From: AAA044-D11 sp009705075
Lineage (GTDB): Bacteria; Actinomycetota; Actinomycetes; Nanopelagicales; Nanopelagicaceae
Direction of reading: 5' to 3'
Assembly (NCBI GenBank): GCA_965268675.1
Contig: OZ254179.1
Span: 1,240,001 to 1,304,000 of the forward strand
DNA length: 64,000 nucleotides
Made by a program: the position numbers and the translations under genes. The notes beneath the pieces were generated by a model. That model was given only the letters and a program-made list of their open reading frames with translations. It was not told the origin of the DNA and did no database searches. Positions 43,556 to 52,320 of the stretch are shown here, piece by piece. Numbering within the stretch: the stretch's first letter is position 1; each line of letters begins with the position of its first letter.

Positions 43556-44323
43556 ATGAGCACAGCGCTAGTAACGGGAGCCACTGCAGGAATTGGTGAA
43601 TCTTTTACTAGGTTGCTCGCTTCAAAAGGTTATGACTTAGTTCTTGTAGCTCGCGATAAAAAGCGGCTACAAGAACGAGCGACTTCATTATCGAAAAAAT
43701 ACAAAATAAATGTTGAAATCTTGCAGGCTGATCTCTCAGTGCCTGCTCAATTAGCGAGAGTTGAAAAGAGACTTTCAAGTTCGAAGAAGCCAATTGAAGT
43801 GCTAATTAATAATGCCGGCTTTGGAATCAAAGATAGCTTCCTGGTAAGCAGCATCGAAGATGAACTTCTCTTGATAGATGTTCTTGCAAGGGCTCCCATG
43901 CAACTTATGCATGCCGTTTTACCCCAAATGATCAGCCGCGATTCTGGAACCATAATAAATAATTCAAGCGTTGCAAGCTTTATCGCAGGTGGCACATACA
44001 GTGCGGCTAAATCTTATTTAACCGTGCATACTGAATCTCTTCACACGGAACTTTCAAAGACGAATATCAAAATCAGCGCGCTCTGCCCTGGTTTCACTCA
44101 TACCGAATTTCACCAACGTGGAAAGATGAAGATGTCAGGTCTTCCTAACTTTATGTGGCTTGAGGCCGACCGAGTTGTCGCCGAATCCTGGCAAGCAGCG
44201 CAAGCCGGTAAGGTGATTTGTATTCCTGGTTGGCAATATAAAATCCTCAGCACTATCGCTCGATTTGGGCCGCGACCACTAGTTCGAAAACTCGGAATAA
44301 AGATTCGAGCCCGACAACGCTGA
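43556..44323 (+). CDS. Short-chain dehydrogenase/reductase
   Basis: A 255-aa SDR. The cofactor motif TGATAGIGESF (residues 7-17), NNAGFGI (about 88), the catalytic Ser in NNSSVASF and YSAAK (about 152-156) form a complete classical active site. The pattern ALVTGATAGIGESFTRLLASKGYDLVLVARDKKRL resembles the DltE-like or steroid/ketoacyl reductase branch. The substrate is unknown. The basic C-terminus (RKLGIKIRARQR) is ordinary for the group. It is the second gene of a pair with the upstream dehydrogenase. Confidence 0.92.
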   Translation: MSTALVTGATAGIGESFTRLLASKGYDLVLVARDKKRLQERATSLSKKYKINVEILQADLSVPAQLARVEKRLSSSKKPIEVLINNAGFGIKDSFLVSSIEDELLLIDVLARAPMQLMHAVLPQMISRDSGTIINNSSVASFIAGGTYSAAKSYLTVHTESLHTELSKTNIKISALCPGFTHTEFHQRGKMKMSGLPNFMWLEADRVVAESWQAAQAGKVICIPGWQYKILSTIARFGPRPLVRKLGIKIRARQR

Positions 44324-44447
44324 AATTCACAGCAATTTCACCGCCACACTTCTATATTCTCCTGTTTAAATCGCAGGTGCGTAGATAGAATTGCGGTATT
44401 CGCGCCACATAAAATTGTGGCCTGTTATTAGTTTTGTGGAGGTTTAA

Positions 44448-45041
44448 GTGTCTAAAAAGTTTTCAGTGCTATCAATCGCGCTACTAGTTCTTGGCGGATC
44501 ATTGGTGGGTATAACAAGTGCATCTGCAGCAACACCTTATAAGGCTTGTAGCCCGGCTAAGGCAAAGGCCAAGATCGGAAATCTTTCTTACACATGCACA
44601 AAGAATCCGGCAACAGGTTCTACGAAACTTGTTTGGGTATCAAAGCAATGCATCGATGCAAATGCGAGCTACTTAAGTGCAAAATCTCTCTCAGCCTCAG
44701 TTGGAAGTTCTTTTGAAAGCAGAATCAGCAGCTCTACTCGGTTGAAAGCTACAAGTGAGCGTTTAATTCTGGCCGCACAGAAGAATGTAGATAACTGGAC
44801 AAAGACCATCGCTGACTATTTAGTGAAACACCCAAATGTTAAAGTTTCAGGAACTGCAACTGAAAAAGCACAGATTGCCACGCTCGAGGCAGGCATAGAG
44901 CGCAACAAGCAGAGAGTTATTGACCAACAGGCCAACATCGCAAAGCTTGACGCTCAAATCAAAGAGGCCACTGATGGCGCTGCTAAGACAGCGAATGATT
45001 TGGTTTCAGCGAAGGCAAGTATCGCCACAGCCTGTAAGTAG
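44448..45041 (+). CDS. Secreted coiled-coil protein with two-Cys module
   Basis: A 197-aa protein with a signal peptide (cleavage near SASAA, about residue 28). Next is a two-Cys module (YKACSPAKAKAKIG, LSYTC, KLVWVSKQC) like that of the secreted protein at 4682-5092. A long helical, probably coiled-coil region (about residues 75-190: ATLEAGIERNKQRVIDQQANIAKLDAQ) and a terminal Cys follow. The start is GTG with a strong GGAGG ribosome site. A small hairpin (GCCACA/TGTGGC, 44404-44421) lies in its leader. The function is unknown; extracellular location is well supported. Confidence 0.8.
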   Translation: MSKKFSVLSIALLVLGGSLVGITSASAATPYKACSPAKAKAKIGNLSYTCTKNPATGSTKLVWVSKQCIDANASYLSAKSLSASVGSSFESRISSSTRLKATSERLILAAQKNVDNWTKTIADYLVKHPNVKVSGTATEKAQIATLEAGIERNKQRVIDQQANIAKLDAQIKEATDGAAKTANDLVSAKASIATACK

Positions 45042-45069
45042 CAACTGCTTTTTCCTCTACGCTCGCTAA

Positions 45070-46446
45070 ATGGCGAGAGTAGGAATTTTCTTCTTATTGA
45101 TTAGCCACCTGTTAATTCGGGTGGCTTTTCATTTGCCCTCGATAGTTCCAGATTTAATCATTTTTAATTTAATTGCTTTCATCGCTGCCTACATTGCTTG
45201 GAAATCCCCTAAGTCAAATGACGCTTTAGCACGTCGTGCGATATCACTTGCAATCTTTCTCTGGGCACTTGGGTCAACGCTTTCAACTTGGAACTCTTTT
45301 TATGAATTGAAAGTTCCAGAGTTAATTATCGATATCTGCTACATCTCCTTTTATCCACTCGCCCTACTTGGAATAATTCGCGCTCTTGCAGTCACAAAGA
45401 AGATCGCTGCTCTTGAATTATTGGATACCGCAATCATTGCCCTTGGCACTTCAACTCTGATCTCAAGCCTGCTGCTCCGCCCAGCAACTGCGCGCTTTGA
45501 AGGCACTTCTTATGAAGTTTTCCTCTCGATTCTCTATCCGATAGGTGATCTAGTTCTAGTAGCCGCAAGCCTCTCACTTATCGTTATTCAACACCGAAGC
45601 TTGCGCAGTTTCTTGATTTTTCTTGGCATTTCAATCTTTGCAATTACCGATTTATTGTTTCTACTTCTATCTGCAACAACCGGTTATGAATTTGCTGCAA
45701 TTTCTGATGACGGTTGGCTCTTGGGTTTAGCGTTGATTGCGAATGCGCTCTGGTTTCACGGTGGAGAGACCGAGCTGGCTGAACGCCACTTGAACTCTTG
45801 GGCAACAACAATTTCTATGTTGCTAAGCGCAGGCATCTTGGCGTATGGCGCAATGAGGGCAAATTACTTCCCGTTCTTTGTAATTGTTCTAGCGCTTTTA
45901 ACTATTTCATTAGCATTTCTTCGGGCCTCACTTGCGCTGCGTGGTGCCAAGCAGGTTAATGAAGATCGCGAACATGCCAGGACAGATGAACTAACCGGTC
46001 TTCCGAATCGCCGCCGATTTATCGCAGAATTGGAATTGTTACGACGAAAGAATGGAACTTTGCTGTTGTTAGATTTAGATGGCTTCAAGGCGGTAAATGA
46101 TGGCTATGGCCATGAAATCGGCGACGAATTACTGAAGCAAATTACCACCAGATTCAATCGAGTGCTTTCCGATGATGTATTAATTGCAAGACTTGGTGGT
46201 GACGAATTTGGTGTCATAGTTTATGGAGATCGAAACCTTGGAACCGATGTTGCACTCGCGCTTCGAGCAACTTGCACCTATCCATTCACCTTATCTGTTG
46301 GTGATATCAAGGTTGGGGTAAGTATCGGGAGCGTTACTACTGAAGGCCCAACAACTACTAAAGAAGCGCTGTTAAAACGTGCAGATGCAGCGATGTATGA
46401 AGCAAAGCGCACCGGAATTGGTTTTGTTCAAGCACCTATTCTTTAG
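45070..46446 (+). CDS. Membrane-bound GGDEF protein (putative diguanylate cyclase)
   Basis: A 458-aa protein with about nine membrane helices in the first 295 residues, a linker, and a C-terminal GGDEF domain: TDELTGLPNRRRFIAEL, LLDLDGFKAVNDGYGHEIGDELL, ARLGGDEFGVIVYG and ADAAMYEAKRTG. All catalytic residues for cyclic di-GMP synthesis are present. The product-inhibition I-site (RxxD eight residues before the motif) is missing: the stretch reads SDDVLIAR. No EAL domain is attached. The membrane part has no recognised sensor fold. The 3' end overlaps the convergent photolyase gene by 11 bp. Confidence 0.9.
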   Translation: MARVGIFFLLISHLLIRVAFHLPSIVPDLIIFNLIAFIAAYIAWKSPKSNDALARRAISLAIFLWALGSTLSTWNSFYELKVPELIIDICYISFYPLALLGIIRALAVTKKIAALELLDTAIIALGTSTLISSLLLRPATARFEGTSYEVFLSILYPIGDLVLVAASLSLIVIQHRSLRSFLIFLGISIFAITDLLFLLLSATTGYEFAAISDDGWLLGLALIANALWFHGGETELAERHLNSWATTISMLLSAGILAYGAMRANYFPFFVIVLALLTISLAFLRASLALRGAKQVNEDREHARTDELTGLPNRRRFIAELELLRRKNGTLLLLDLDGFKAVNDGYGHEIGDELLKQITTRFNRVLSDDVLIARLGGDEFGVIVYGDRNLGTDVALALRATCTYPFTLSVGDIKVGVSIGSVTTEGPTTTKEALLKRADAAMYEAKRTGIGFVQAPIL

Positions 46447-47803
46447 GTTTAATCGCTTCTAATCTGGCTAGCGATTCAATTCTTTCAACTGCATGATCAA
46501 CAATTCGCTCTGGGTAACCCTTGGAATAACCATCGAGAAAATCCCATGGTTCATGAATCTGATCGGCAGTTAAGTGCGCCAACTCTGGCACATATTTTCG
46601 GATGTAATCCCCGTTTACATCGAATCGCTTGCCTTGTTCGATCGGATTAAAAACTCGGTAATAAGGTGAGGCATCCGTTCCGCAACCTGCGGTCCATTGC
46701 CAGCCATGGGCATTTGATGCCACATCGAAATCAACAAGGTGTTCCATAAAGAAGTCGGCACCTAACTGCCATTCCAAGTGCAAGTCTTTTACTAAGAAGG
46801 ATGCAACGACCATTCGAGTTCGATTATGCATCCAGCCCTCTTTAACAATCTGGCGCATTGCAGCATCAACAAATGGGTAGCCGGTCCGGCCTTCGCACCA
46901 TGCTTTGAATTTTTCACCTGGCTTGTCGTAGCGCATATCTTTAAATCTTGGTGCGTAGTAGTCGTTCTCGGTATGAGGATTGTTGAAAAGAACATCTGCA
47001 TAAAATTCGCGCCAGGCTATCTCTTTGCGATAGACATCATGCGCGTTGCTTTCTCCAAGATCTGCAAGCAGAGTTCGTGGATGTATTTCTCCCCACTTTA
47101 AGTGGGCACTTAGCTTGCTGGTTCCATCGACTCCGGCATTGTTTCGTTCAGTGTCATAACTTGCTAGGGCGCCAGATTTAAAGACCTTCCACCTTGCAAG
47201 TGCTGCAGCTTCGCCGGCAGGAGTAATTTCACAACCCTCTGGAACTTTCCAATCAACAAAATTGCGGTCGCCAGATTGTGGTGTCACAAGTTTTAAATCT
47301 TTCGGCGCTGCAACTGGTTTGCGCCAGCCATGTACGCACCAAGCTCTATAGAACGGGGTATAAACTCGATACGGAGTTGCATCACTTGGCTTTAATACTC
47401 GCCCAGGTGAAACTGCGTACGGACTTCCAGTTCTAACGAGTTTTATTCCAGCCGCTTCAACTCGTAAATCTCGCGCAGCTCCATATGTTTCAAACTCTTC
47501 GCTGATATGTACTTCATCTGCGCCATATCTTGAAATCAATTCTTTTAAAACTGTAACTTGATCGCCGACCATCAGATGTAACTTATTCCCAAGAGATTCA
47601 TCAAGTGAGCGAAGTGATTGGCCAAAATAAGCCAGACGCTTGCTTCCGCTAAGTTTGATTAGCTTTTCATCAAGGATAAATACTGCAATTAATTCATCAC
47701 AGCTCTCAAGAGCAGCAAGAAGTGCTGGATTATCAGATAAACGCAGGTCTCTTCTAAACCAGAAGATATTGCGTTTAGTTGTGGAGCGAGTGGACTGACT
47801 CAT
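46436..47803 (-). CDS. phr: Deoxyribodipyrimidine photolyase
   Basis: A 455-aa blue-light DNA repair flavoprotein that reverses UV pyrimidine dimers. The N-terminal antenna domain starts NIFWFRRDLRLSDNPAL; the FAD domain has the WREFYADVL stretch, MRQIVKEGWMHNRTRMVVASFL, and the strongly conserved DFDVASNAHGWQW-AGCGTDASPYYRVFNP. The pattern is class I CPD photolyase. The start ATG overlaps the end of the citrate synthase gene by 29 bp; no later start keeps the antenna domain intact. Photorepair fits a sunlit-water habitat. Confidence 0.95.
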   Translation of the reverse strand: MSQSTRSTTKRNIFWFRRDLRLSDNPALLAALESCDELIAVFILDEKLIKLSGSKRLAYFGQSLRSLDESLGNKLHLMVGDQVTVLKELISRYGADEVHISEEFETYGAARDLRVEAAGIKLVRTGSPYAVSPGRVLKPSDATPYRVYTPFYRAWCVHGWRKPVAAPKDLKLVTPQSGDRNFVDWKVPEGCEITPAGEAAALARWKVFKSGALASYDTERNNAGVDGTSKLSAHLKWGEIHPRTLLADLGESNAHDVYRKEIAWREFYADVLFNNPHTENDYYAPRFKDMRYDKPGEKFKAWCEGRTGYPFVDAAMRQIVKEGWMHNRTRMVVASFLVKDLHLEWQLGADFFMEHLVDFDVASNAHGWQWTAGCGTDASPYYRVFNPIEQGKRFDVNGDYIRKYVPELAHLTADQIHEPWDFLDGYSKGYPERIVDHAVERIESLARLEAIKPKE

Positions 47804-48887
47804 CCCAGCCCTGAACTTCGCTTACTTTACGAGGCGCTGGACCAATGTATTTCGCCGATGGGCGAATAATGCGACCAGTGCGCTTCTGTTCAAGAATATG
47901 AGCTGACCAACCAGCTGTACGCGCTGCAGTAAACATTGCGGTAAACATATGTGCCGGAATCTCGGCAAAGTCGAGAACGATTGCAGCCCAGAATTCCACG
48001 TTGGTTTCTAGCACGCGATCTGGTTGGCGCTCGTGAAGTTCTTTAAGCGCTGCCTTTTCAAGTGCAAGTGCAACTTCATAGCGAGGTGCATTTAGCTCTT
48101 TTGCTATTCGGCGAAGTGTGCGCGCACGTGGATCTTCGGCACGATAAACCCGGTGCCCAAATCCCATCAAACGTTCTTTGCGATCTAAAACGCCCTTTAC
48201 ATATGCAGTTGCATCGCCAGTTTTTTCTACTGCTTCAATCATGCTTAGTACGCGAGCAGGTGCGCCACCATGTAGCGGTCCTGACATTGCACCGATTGCA
48301 CCTGAAATTGATGCTGCAACATCGGCCCCAGTTGAAGCAATTACGCGAGCAGTAAATGTCGAAGCATTCATTCCATGTTCGGCTGCTGATACAAAATATG
48401 CATCCACTGCGCGAACGTGACGTGGATCTGGTTCACCGCGCCATCTGATCATCATTCGCTCAACAACAGTATGTGCCTTATCAACTTCTGATTGCGGAAC
48501 CATTGGCGCAGTTCCACGTGCAGCTTGTGCAACATAGGAAAGAACCATCACAGATGTGCGTGCAAGTTGAATGCGAGCTTCATCATCTGTTGTATCTAAA
48601 AGTGGTTTGAATCCCCAGGCTGGTGCCAACATTGCAATTGCAGATTGCACATCAACGCGAACATCGCCAGAGTGAACTGGGATTGGGAATGGTTCTGCTG
48701 CAGGAAGTCCTGGATTAAATTCGTTATCTACTAACAAGCCCCATACGTTTCCGAAAGTTACGCGACCAACAAGGTCTTCGATATCAACTCCGCGATAGCG
48801 AAGCGCACTACCTTCTTTATCCGGCTCGGCAATTTCAGATTCAAATGCGATAACACCTTCAAGACCGGGTTTGAAACTATCTGGCAC
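47775..48887 (-). CDS. gltA: Citrate synthase
   Basis: A 370-aa citrate synthase of the short Gram-positive/archaeal type; condenses oxaloacetate and acetyl-CoA. The catalytic residues lie in SGPLHGGAPARVLSM (His), LMGFGHRVYRAEDPRA (His) and EFWAAIVLDFAEIP (Asp). GTG 48887 is preferred as start because AGGGAG lies six bases before it; the longer frame from TTG 48902 would begin inside that ribosome site. It is co-directional and overlapping with the photolyase gene. A methylcitrate synthase activity cannot be excluded from sequence. Confidence 0.94.
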   Translation of the reverse strand: MPDSFKPGLEGVIAFESEIAEPDKEGSALRYRGVDIEDLVGRVTFGNVWGLLVDNEFNPGLPAAEPFPIPVHSGDVRVDVQSAIAMLAPAWGFKPLLDTTDDEARIQLARTSVMVLSYVAQAARGTAPMVPQSEVDKAHTVVERMMIRWRGEPDPRHVRAVDAYFVSAAEHGMNASTFTARVIASTGADVAASISGAIGAMSGPLHGGAPARVLSMIEAVEKTGDATAYVKGVLDRKERLMGFGHRVYRAEDPRARTLRRIAKELNAPRYEVALALEKAALKELHERQPDRVLETNVEFWAAIVLDFAEIPAHMFTAMFTAARTAGWSAHILEQKRTGRIIRPSAKYIGPAPRKVSEVQGWDESVHSLHN

Positions 48888-49003
48888 GACGGGCTCCCTC
48901 AATTAGTTAGCCATATTCTCCACACTTTTCCGTGTGAAACCAAACCCGCCAAATGTTAAATCCATAACGTGCACGCGGGGCGAAAGTGAAGTTAGATACA
49001 ACT

Positions 49004-49669
49004 ATGAGTGAAATCAACCAGGAGACCATCCGGGCGATGCGCCTGTCTTATGGCCAGGCTGGACTTAGCGAGAGCGAAGTCGGTCACGATCCAATCGAGC
49101 TCTTTAAGAAGTGGTTGGGCCAAGCGGTTGAAAACATCATGGTGGTTGAAGCAAATGCGATGGTTCTCTCCACGATAACAAGCAACGTTCCAATTTCACG
49201 TTCAGTTCTGTTAAAGGATGTTTCAGCAGAAGGCTTTACCTTTTTCACTAATTACTTATCCCGCAAAGCGGCCGCAATCAACGAAAACTCAAACGTCTCA
49301 CTTCTCTTTCCTTGGTATCCGATGGAGCGTCAGGTAATAATTGTTGGAAGCGCCGAAAAAGTGAGCGCAGAAGAGAGTGATGAATATTTTGCAACCAGAC
49401 CTTGGGGCAGCCAGATCGGAGCAATCGCGAGTGCGCAATCTTCAGAGTTAGATTCTCGTGAAACTCTGGAAGCCAGATACGCAGAAATCGCAGAAAAATT
49501 TCCTGAAGGTACTTCAGTTCCAAGACCTGATTATTGGGGTGGCTATTTGGTGCGACCAATAAGCATTGAATTCTGGCAAGGTCGATATTCAAGGCTTCAT
49601 GATCGTTTGCAATTTGTGCGTTCAGATTCTCAAAATATGGATTGGCGAGTTAAACGCCTTAACCCGTAG
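49004..49669 (+). CDS. pdxH: Pyridoxamine 5'-phosphate oxidase
   Basis: A 221-aa FMN enzyme making pyridoxal 5'-phosphate. The motifs are MRLSYGQAGLSES, ISRSVLLKDVSAEGFTFFTNYLSRKAAAI, FPWYPMERQVII and the C-terminal EFWQGRYSRLHDR...WRVKRLNP, which binds FMN. ATG 49004 is favoured; GTG 48986 is an alternative with a GGGG upstream. A TAGATA box ends five bases before this ATG, the layout of a leaderless actinobacterial message. It lies divergent from gltA and nine bp upstream of serC, a PLP enzyme. Confidence 0.93.
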   Translation: MSEINQETIRAMRLSYGQAGLSESEVGHDPIELFKKWLGQAVENIMVVEANAMVLSTITSNVPISRSVLLKDVSAEGFTFFTNYLSRKAAAINENSNVSLLFPWYPMERQVIIVGSAEKVSAEESDEYFATRPWGSQIGAIASAQSSELDSRETLEARYAEIAEKFPEGTSVPRPDYWGGYLVRPISIEFWQGRYSRLHDRLQFVRSDSQNMDWRVKRLNP

Positions 49670-49678
49670 GCTCTGCCC

Positions 49679-50800
49679 ATGAGCGATATTAAAATTCCTG
49701 ATAATTTAAAACCGGTCGATGGTCGTTTTGGTTGCGGCCCTTCAAAGATTCGTCCCGAAGCACTTGCTGCACTTTCAAATAGTGGAAGTTCAATTCTTGG
49801 AACATCACATCGTCAGAAGCCAGTAAAGAACGTAGTAAATCGGGTACGTACTGGACTTAGCTCACTATTTAATCTGCCAGAAGGATACGAAGTTATCTTG
49901 GGCAACGGTGGTTCAACAGCGTTCTGGGATATCGCAACGTTTGGTCTTATCGAGAAGAAATCACAGCACTTGGTATTTGGTGAATTTTCTTCTAAGTTTG
50001 CCGCAGCAGCAAAGGATGCACCTTTCCTTGATGATCCAACTGTCATAAAGGTTGAACCAGGTTCGCATCCAGTTGCAGTTGCCGAAACAGGTGTTGATGT
50101 TTACGCACTTACTCATAACGAAACTAGTACTGGCGTATCAATGCCAATTATTCGACCAGCAGGCACCGAAGGTGCGCTCGTTCTTGTAGATGCAACCTCA
50201 GCAGCTGGCGGACTTGATCTAGATATTTCACAGTGCGATGTTTACTACTTTGCTCCTCAGAAATCTTTTGCATCCGATGGTGGACTCTGGATCGCGATTA
50301 TGAGCCCAGCAGCAATTGCTCGAGTTGAAAAAATCAAGGCAAGTGGTCGCTTCATTCCAGCCTTTTTCGATCTCACAATTGCGATTGAAAATTCTCGTCT
50401 TGATCAGACTTACAACACTCCTGCTCTCGCAACTTTTATTTTATTGGCTGAGCAAATTGAATGGATGAATGCAAATGGCGGCCTGAAATTTGCGGCTGGG
50501 CGTTCTGCCGAATCATCCGACCACTTATATTCTTGGGCTGAAAAGAATGAGTACACAACACCATTTGTATCTGATCCTGCGATGCGCTCAAAGGTTGTTG
50601 GAACTATTAATTTTGATGATTCCATTGATGCGCTCGAAATTGCCAAGATACTGCGCGCAAATGGCATCGTAGATACAGATCCATATCGCAAGCTTGGTAA
50701 GAATCAATTGCGCGTTGGGATGTTCCCTGCGGTAGATCCAAGTGATGTTAAGAAACTCACTGATTGCATCGACTACATCGTTGCAGAGTTAAAGAAGTAG
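49679..50800 (+). CDS. serC: Phosphoserine aminotransferase
   Basis: A 373-aa PLP enzyme of serine (and vitamin B6) synthesis, in the mycobacterial/actinobacterial SerC branch. The family blocks are DGRFGCGPSKIRPEAL, LGTSHRQKPVKNVV, LGNGGSTAFWD, LTHNETSTGV and the PLP-lysine motif YYFAPQKSFASDGG (about residue 200), with a normal end (LTDCIDYIVAELKK). It directly follows pdxH, whose product makes its cofactor. Two very small membrane-protein genes follow on the same strand. Confidence 0.96.
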   Translation: MSDIKIPDNLKPVDGRFGCGPSKIRPEALAALSNSGSSILGTSHRQKPVKNVVNRVRTGLSSLFNLPEGYEVILGNGGSTAFWDIATFGLIEKKSQHLVFGEFSSKFAAAAKDAPFLDDPTVIKVEPGSHPVAVAETGVDVYALTHNETSTGVSMPIIRPAGTEGALVLVDATSAAGGLDLDISQCDVYYFAPQKSFASDGGLWIAIMSPAAIARVEKIKASGRFIPAFFDLTIAIENSRLDQTYNTPALATFILLAEQIEWMNANGGLKFAAGRSAESSDHLYSWAEKNEYTTPFVSDPAMRSKVVGTINFDDSIDALEIAKILRANGIVDTDPYRKLGKNQLRVGMFPAVDPSDVKKLTDCIDYIVAELKK

Positions 50801-50805
50801 TTATT

Positions 50806-50880
50806 GTGAGTTATAAAGTTCGCAGACTTGTAACTCTTGCAGTGCTCTTTGGCGTAACACTCCTAGTTGTAATTCTCTGA
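50806..50880 (+). CDS. 24-aa single-span membrane peptide
   Basis: A 24-codon frame from GTG 50806 to TGA 50880: a basic start (MSYKVRRL) and one hydrophobic helix (about residues 8-24) ending at the stop. AAGAAG from the serC end lies about ten bases upstream. It sits snugly between serC and the DUF2530 gene, five bases after the former and eleven before the latter. It could equally be chance coding of a short frame. The function is unknown. Confidence 0.4.
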   Translation: MSYKVRRLVTLAVLFGVTLLVVIL

Positions 50881-50891
50881 GGATAAATAAA

Positions 50892-51077
50892 ATGGTTCAT
50901 CTGCGAAGTGCGATAACGATAATAATTGTTGGAATAGCGCTCTGGTTTATAGCCCTAATTGTTGCGATTGGGATTGATGCCAGTTCAAGAACAATTTGGA
51001 TATGTTCAACCGGAATCGCGCTAGGCGTTATTGGACTTCGTTACACAATTAGACGAGCAAAGCGCGAGCAGAAATAA
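50892..51077 (+). CDS. DUF2530-like small membrane protein
   Basis: A 61-aa protein with two membrane helices (about residues 6-27 and 34-50) and a basic cytoplasmic end (RYTIRRAKREQK). Size, topology and the position downstream of serC match the actinobacterial DUF2530 family (W-x-A-L at the end of the first helix, a W-I-x-x-G turn). GAGGA lies about ten bases before the ATG. The function is unknown. It is convergent with the cold-shock gene, with a small AAAGC/GCTTT symmetry between them. Confidence 0.7.
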   Translation: MVHLRSAITIIIVGIALWFIALIVAIGIDASSRTIWICSTGIALGVIGLRYTIRRAKREQK

Positions 51078-51086
51078 AGCCTAGCT

Positions 51087-51470
51087 TTAGCTCTCGAACT
51101 GCCCAGCAATACCGCGTAAAACCTTAGCTAAACGTTCGGCATCTGGTCCTGAAGGATGGCGGCCATGGCGTAAACCATTTCCGACCTTATCCAAAATCTT
51201 AATTGTGTCTTCAATCATTGTCGCAAGATCATCATGATTAATTCGATTATTAGCAACCACAGATGCAGGTTCGTCAATTAGGCGAACGGTCATTGCTTGT
51301 GGACCCTTCTTGCCTTCGATAACTCCGAATTCAAGTTTGGTGCCTGGTTTAACAGTTGCAACGCCAGCAGGAAGAGCAGAAGATGCTAAATAAACATCAG
51401 CGCCCTCTTCGGATTCAATAAAACCAAAACCCTTTTCAAGGCTGTACCACTTCACGCGACCTAGAGGCAT
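51087..51470 (-). CDS. csp: Cold-shock domain protein with C-terminal extension
   Basis: A 127-aa protein. Residues 1-65 are a cold-shock domain (GRVKWYSLEKGFGFIESEEG with the RNP1-like KGFGFI; an RNP2-like VYLASSAL). The following 60 residues are an actinobacterial extension with DDLATMIEDTIKILDKVG and a conserved-looking HPSGPDAERLAKVLRGIA. It probably binds single-stranded RNA or DNA. Extended Csp proteins beside a DUF3027 gene are a recurring actinobacterial arrangement. An AGGAGTTACC ribosome site precedes the ATG. Confidence 0.92.
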   Translation of the reverse strand: MPLGRVKWYSLEKGFGFIESEEGADVYLASSALPAGVATVKPGTKLEFGVIEGKKGPQAMTVRLIDEPASVVANNRINHDDLATMIEDTIKILDKVGNGLRHGRHPSGPDAERLAKVLRGIAGQFES

Positions 51471-51585
51471 TGGTAACTCCTTTTTTCTATTTCTTCATGT
51501 GTTCATGAACTGCTGTTATTGCAAGAGGGATAGTTTAACTTACGAATGAGATGTGCTGTTGCCCTATTTCGTGCGTGAATTGCGG

Positions 51586-52290
51586 CTAATCGGTGACGAC
51601 TAGCGCCTCAGAGTGCGCCCCACAGCCATGGTCTACAGAAACGACTCGGGCGTCATCGGGCGACAAAATATTTGCGCAAACGCCAAATGCAGAACGAAGC
51701 GAACCGGCAATTGGAATAAAGAAACCACAAGAGTTACATGGCTTCGGTGCTTGTTGTGAAATTGAATTGTTTGGTCCGCGATCACCGGCATACCAACGTT
51801 GTGCCGCTAAATCGCGCCCGGTAATTGAGAGAACGCGTGCGCGCCCCAAACCAAATTCAAATAGTTGGGCAAGATCTAACTCTTCATCTTCTGGCATAAC
51901 TGCAAAACCAGGAACGAGCCGTTCATCATCGGCAGAAGTTGGAACGATATCGCCAGGGCCGACATCACCTGGAAGTAAGCGATCTTTATATGCAACCCAC
52001 TCTGGTGCAAGAAGTGATTCGGTGCCAGGAAGTAGAACTACATCGCAAATTGTTGGAGAACTTGAGTCATCAACCTTTGCAACAGTTACTGCCCAGCGCC
52101 ACCCAACATATGCTGGAAGTGATGCTTCAAAGAGATATGTAGCGATACGAGCTTCGCTTGAATCTGCGGTTTCGTCGTAAGAGATTGAGACTAGCTCGCC
52201 AACATGATCTGGCTTTGGCGCATCTTCAAGTGCAGCAGCCCTTGCTATTTCAAGGGCGCTGAACTTGTCTTCAATCTTTGCAGAACTCAT
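51586..52290 (-). CDS. DUF3027 family protein
   Basis: A 234-aa cytosolic protein of the actinobacterial DUF3027 family: EIARAAALEDAPKPDHVGELVS, ASLPAYVGWRWAVTVAKVD, VVLLPGTESLLAPEWVAYKDRLLPGDVGPGDI and a C-terminal Cys part (CNSCGFFIPIAGSLRSAFGVCANILSPD...DHGCGAHSE). The Cys-rich end suggests a zinc site. The function is unknown. It lies between groEL and the cold-shock gene on the same strand, 115 bp upstream of the latter. Confidence 0.9.
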   Translation of the reverse strand: MSSAKIEDKFSALEIARAAALEDAPKPDHVGELVSISYDETADSSEARIATYLFEASLPAYVGWRWAVTVAKVDDSSSPTICDVVLLPGTESLLAPEWVAYKDRLLPGDVGPGDIVPTSADDERLVPGFAVMPEDEELDLAQLFEFGLGRARVLSITGRDLAAQRWYAGDRGPNNSISQQAPKPCNSCGFFIPIAGSLRSAFGVCANILSPDDARVVSVDHGCGAHSEALVVTD

Positions 52291-52320
52291 TGGGCTATCT
52301 TAATATGACTTAATATGGAT

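Noticed and set aside
48888..48902. TTG 48902 as start of citrate synthase
   Set aside because: That stretch contains the AGGGAG ribosome site of GTG 48887.
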